A stretch of DNA of 34,319 nt from contig WRCX01000014.1 of assembly GCA_009783705.1 (NCBI GenBank), forward strand, positions 1-34,319, read 5' to 3'. The notes beneath the pieces are model-generated. The model had not been told where the DNA came from and did no database searches. It saw only the letters and a program-made list of their open reading frames with translations. This DNA comes from Candidatus Bathycorpusculum hydrogenotrophicum (lineage in GTDB: Archaea > Thermoproteota > Bathyarchaeia > Bathyarchaeales > Bathycorpusculaceae). Below are positions 31,905 to 34,319 of the stretch, one piece after another (positions within the stretch are counted from its first letter, which is position 1; the number at the start of each line of letters is the position of its first letter). A program made the position numbers and the translations under genes.

Positions 31905-33548
31905 ATGGAGTATCAAGGGGTCAAATATTATATGGGTACTCATGTAAACGCAGAGCGCACGACTAAAAAAGCAGAAGACGGGTCGTCTACCTCAAAAATG
32001 TTTGAACCCCAACCAACTAACACCGAACAGGAAACTATTGCACCAATAGGGAATTTTGTCTACAATTTTACAAACATAAAGGCAACTGACACCGTAGATC
32101 CCTCTAAAAATATCCCTCTAATAAACCAGTTAAACAATCCCGAGCATGGAGACGCACTTGACCCAAAAAGGCTTGAACTTCTCAAACATGAACAAATCCC
32201 TATACAACAACAAGAACAAATAGGAACAAAAATAACCCAAAACAAACTCAGCAATAATACCATCACAACCTCAACACGAGAAGAGGGTCAGCATGTGCAC
32301 GCACAGGGCGGTAGTATCTTTAAAGATGCTGTACACTTTCAGCCGCGCCTTGAAATAGGCGAGGTTAATGACCCGTTAGAGTACGAAGCGGAACGTGTGG
32401 CTCATCAAGTGACATCGTCGCCACTCCCATCCGCTGTGAATAGTGTACCTGTACAAATACAGTGTCTTGCAGGCGGCAACAACACTGGCTCGTTGCAGTT
32501 AGCGCCGCCAAGTGTAGAACGTACCCTTGTCCGCGGTGGACAACCGCTTGAGCCCATCGTACGCCATGACATGGAACGACGATTTGGTTATGATTTTTCC
32601 AACGTACGCGTGCATGACGATGTGCAGGCTCAGGCATCAGCATGCGACGTGAATGCACATGCGTACACATCCGGTTCACACATCGTTTTCGCAGGTGGCA
32701 AATATTCACCTAGTACGAAGGATGGGCGGCGCATCCTTGCGCATGAACTGACTCACGTCGTTCAGCAGTCACAGGGTAGTAACTATTTGCAGAGGCTGAT
32801 CAGATCTCCTTATCCCTGGATAGGGGTGATTATTCCAAGCATTGGTGCCAATATTAGAAGCACCCCCAACTTAAGCGATCCATCCAATATCATCGATGCT
32901 CTTCCACAAAGAGAAAAGGTAAAAGTACTCCACGCGTCCGGAGACTGGTTGTATGTCAGGACCCATAGAAATCCAGCTATGGAAGGCTATATTTACCATA
33001 CCTCTGTGGATGATGCGACCTCTAAGCGAATGGATCAAAGTGTTGCGGATACAGAGACAATGACTTGGAAGCCGTCTGGACCAGGAAGTGGGACAACTTT
33101 TGAATCATGGGCTTCAGCTCCAAAAAAAGATTCTTTTCCAGCCGTAACTCAGCTAACCATAATGAATTGTTGGGAAGCTGTCTTGCTGTCAGCATATAGA
33201 GCTGGAGCCATCAGTTGGGACTGGATTCATAATCTCTACGTCTCAATACCAATGGGCGATTGGGTTGACGCCATGTCGCGTGGTGTTCGGCGTGAATATA
33301 ACATCATAGGACCGAATCTGCCGATACAACGGGGTGATCTTGTTTTCTTTGATGGATTAGCGCATGTAGCTCTGGCAACAGGGAACGGCTCTGATGTCTT
33401 TACATTTTGGCCGCCGCCAGATACTCCGTTCACCCACGGCGGTACGCTTGATCGAGTAAAGGTGTTCACTATTGAGGAGCTGACCGAATGGTGGGAGACA
33501 AATTTTGGATCCACGCCTACTGTTGAGTTTGTTGCCCCCGCTTGGTAG
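31905..33548 (+). CDS. DUF4157-SH3-papain-like (NlpC/P60-like) protein, mosaic N-terminus
   Basis: 547 residues. Residues 40-115 look like a shrunken copy of the N-terminus of the protein at 1649 (IG..YNF, ALD.KR, LLKHE then QQQ..QIGTK.TQN), with the HExxH changed to HEQIP at 95-99. Next is a full DUF4157 unit (about 135-290): FQPRLEIGEVNDPLEYEAERVAHQV, RHDMERRFGYDFSNVRVHDD and AHELTHVVQQ (HExxH at 280-284). Then come an SH3-like domain (about 305-375; ANIRSTPNLSD, GDWLYVRTH, GYIYHTSV) and a papain-like domain with MNCWEAVLLSAY (Cys422) and RGDLVFFDGLAHVALATGNG (His487). The pattern is that of injected cell-wall or amide hydrolases. The part after residue 120 is clearly richer in GC, suggesting transfer. 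Confidence 0.85.
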   Translation: MEYQGVKYYMGTHVNAERTTKKAEDGSSTSKMFEPQPTNTEQETIAPIGNFVYNFTNIKATDTVDPSKNIPLINQLNNPEHGDALDPKRLELLKHEQIPIQQQEQIGTKITQNKLSNNTITTSTREEGQHVHAQGGSIFKDAVHFQPRLEIGEVNDPLEYEAERVAHQVTSSPLPSAVNSVPVQIQCLAGGNNTGSLQLAPPSVERTLVRGGQPLEPIVRHDMERRFGYDFSNVRVHDDVQAQASACDVNAHAYTSGSHIVFAGGKYSPSTKDGRRILAHELTHVVQQSQGSNYLQRLIRSPYPWIGVIIPSIGANIRSTPNLSDPSNIIDALPQREKVKVLHASGDWLYVRTHRNPAMEGYIYHTSVDDATSKRMDQSVADTETMTWKPSGPGSGTTFESWASAPKKDSFPAVTQLTIMNCWEAVLLSAYRAGAISWDWIHNLYVSIPMGDWVDAMSRGVRREYNIIGPNLPIQRGDLVFFDGLAHVALATGNGSDVFTFWPPPDTPFTHGGTLDRVKVFTIEELTEWWETNFGSTPTVEFVAPAW

Positions 33549-33974
33549 GTGTTTTTACAAAATATGAGCTGTGGTTTTATAGATGAAGTTATTTATGAAT
33601 GGGGTAAGAATATAAAGAATATGAAATCCGCTATTGGTGAACTGGTTTTAGTCATGACTGCTTCTTATAAAGGCGACATTGGCTTTGGTACAGTATTCGA
33701 TTGTGAGATAAAAAAAGTTTTGGTTGGTAGTTTAAATGCGCACAGAATATGCCTCATCGTTCTACCAAACGATAAGGATAGTCTGAATTTCATTATGACA
33801 CATCTGCATCCTGAGGAGATTCAGATAGAATTTATAGTTTATCAAAAAGGAGAGTCATATAGTACTGCAGTTATTAGCGGCTTTGTTGACGAATCTAAGA
33901 CTTCCTGGAAAATCAGTCATGTCAGTGAAGCGAATGGGGTAGCAGGCAAACAATCGGGAGTAGACCACGATTAA
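33549..33974 (+). CDS. Hypothetical protein, downstream partner of the DUF4157 toxin-like gene
   Basis: 141 residues from GTG 33549, directly after the stop of the DUF4157 gene; ATG 33564 is the alternative. Soluble, mixed alpha/beta: a strand pair IGELVLVMTASYK, DIGFGTVFDCEIKKVLVGSL, ICLIVLP, and IQIEFIVYQKG. No membrane segment or catalytic motif is visible. Immediate co-transcription with a putative hydrolase toxin makes an immunity protein the leading idea, but the sequence itself does not show this. GC falls again relative to the gene before. Confidence 0.55.
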   Translation: MFLQNMSCGFIDEVIYEWGKNIKNMKSAIGELVLVMTASYKGDIGFGTVFDCEIKKVLVGSLNAHRICLIVLPNDKDSLNFIMTHLHPEEIQIEFIVYQKGESYSTAVISGFVDESKTSWKISHVSEANGVAGKQSGVDHD

Positions 33975-34187
33975 CATAACTACGATGCTGTTGTGAAAGG
34001 AAGTTGTTAATTTAAGGGTAAATGGTTTGGTATTGTGGACGATTGTGGTGGAGTTTGGGGTTTAGAAGAAATTGCGCAAGGATTAAAGACTGGGCAGGGT
34101 GAAGATTGGGAAGACCGTAAAGAGTGGCTCAAAGAACGTTATCCTGATGTTTTAGAGAAGGGCTTAGAGTTTTTTGATATTGAGTGA
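33975..34187 (+). pseudogene. C-terminal remnant of pRiA4b ORF-3-like (IS1096 TnpR-like) protein
   Basis: The frame from 33975 to TGA 34185-34187 encodes HNYDAVVKGSC, a stop at 34008-34010, then the DDCGGVWGLEEI motif and DWEDRKEWLKERYPDVLEKGLEFF. DCGG(V/I)xGYEE plus the acidic/aromatic end is the signature of the plasmid pRiA4b ORF-3-like family, often carried by mobile elements. The N-terminal two thirds are missing, so this is a truncated relic. Confidence 0.6.
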
Positions 34188-34319
34188 AATAAATATTAGA
34201 CCTTAGTCTTTATTATTTTTGGTGTTTTTAACTGTGGTTTGGGTGTGTTTGTTTGCGTTTTTAGGCTGTTAAGGTTCCAGATATGCGAAAATTGACTATA
34301 CCGCAGACAATATTGGCCA
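34188..34319. other. Window end, no gene seen
   Basis: AT-rich, with TTTATTATTTTTGG (34209-34222) that may be a terminator for the + strand genes before it. Confidence 0.4.

Noticed and set aside
1-34319. CRISPR array
   Set aside because: The only tandem array is the 18-bp coding repeat at 1-123; no repeats separated by unique spacers and no cas genes are seen.
1-34319. eCIS structural genes (sheath, tube, baseplate, ATPase)
   Set aside because: None of the ORFs shows these families; only cargo-type DUF4157 proteins are present in the window.

Overview
This is archaeal chromosome. The ribosomal proteins are of archaeal type or order (S4e, L19e, L32e, S3-L29, S14 zinc ribbon). They sit with RNase P protein 1, an archaeal SecY, an EMC3/DUF106 membrane insertase and an archaeal-type CMP kinase. 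Short 4-nt gene overlaps, TTG/GTG starts, TATA boxes and poly-T ends fit an archaeon. A Thermoproteota/Bathyarchaeia-like host is my best guess, but the sequence alone cannot prove it.

Layout. (1) 1-3890: accessory DNA holding the end of a zincin gene that follows a perfect 18-bp tandem repeat, a decayed gene, a frameshifted DUF4157 gene and further decayed coding sequence. (2) 4088-13120: the S10/spc-type operon, rpl22-rps3-rpl29-rnp1-rps17-rpl14-rpl24-rps4e-rpl5-rps14-rps8-rpl6-rpl32e-rpl19e-rpl18-rps5-rpl30, all on the + strand and tightly packed. S3, L24, L32e and L18 carry long low-complexity charged C-terminal tails. (3) 13121-25226: a 12-kb accessory island lying exactly between rpl30 and rpl15, which are normally neighbours. 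It encodes two small hypothetical proteins on the minus strand, a papain-like cysteine protein, a Roco (Roc-COR) GTPase, a winged-helix regulator, a DUF4157 protein with a second papain-like domain, and a coupled pair resembling a two-component alpha-helical pore-forming toxin with a lectin tail. (4) 25227-29333: Hsp20-rpl15-secY, then EMC3/DUF106 and cmk. (5) 29491-31513: a divergent radical SAM enzyme and a family-2 glycosyltransferase. (6) 31514-34319: accessory DNA again, with a mosaic DUF4157-SH3-papain-like protein, a small downstream gene and a remnant of a pRiA4b ORF-3-like gene.

The main story is a set of toxin-like genes placed around and inside the translation/secretion operon. Three proteins carry DUF4157, a domain known from the literature to mark cargo of extracellular contractile injection systems (eCIS). 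Their C-terminal domains all differ. Four of the accessory genes share a promoter layout (TAAAC or TAAAT, exactly 10 nt, then a TTAAATT-like TATA box). Three also carry a TGTAAC/GTTACA-like inverted repeat near the expected transcription start. This suggests one regulon, perhaps governed by the winged-helix protein of the island. No eCIS sheath, tube or baseplate gene is in the window, so delivery remains inference. Several cargo genes are interrupted (a frameshift, an in-frame TAA, remnants), which points to rapid turnover.
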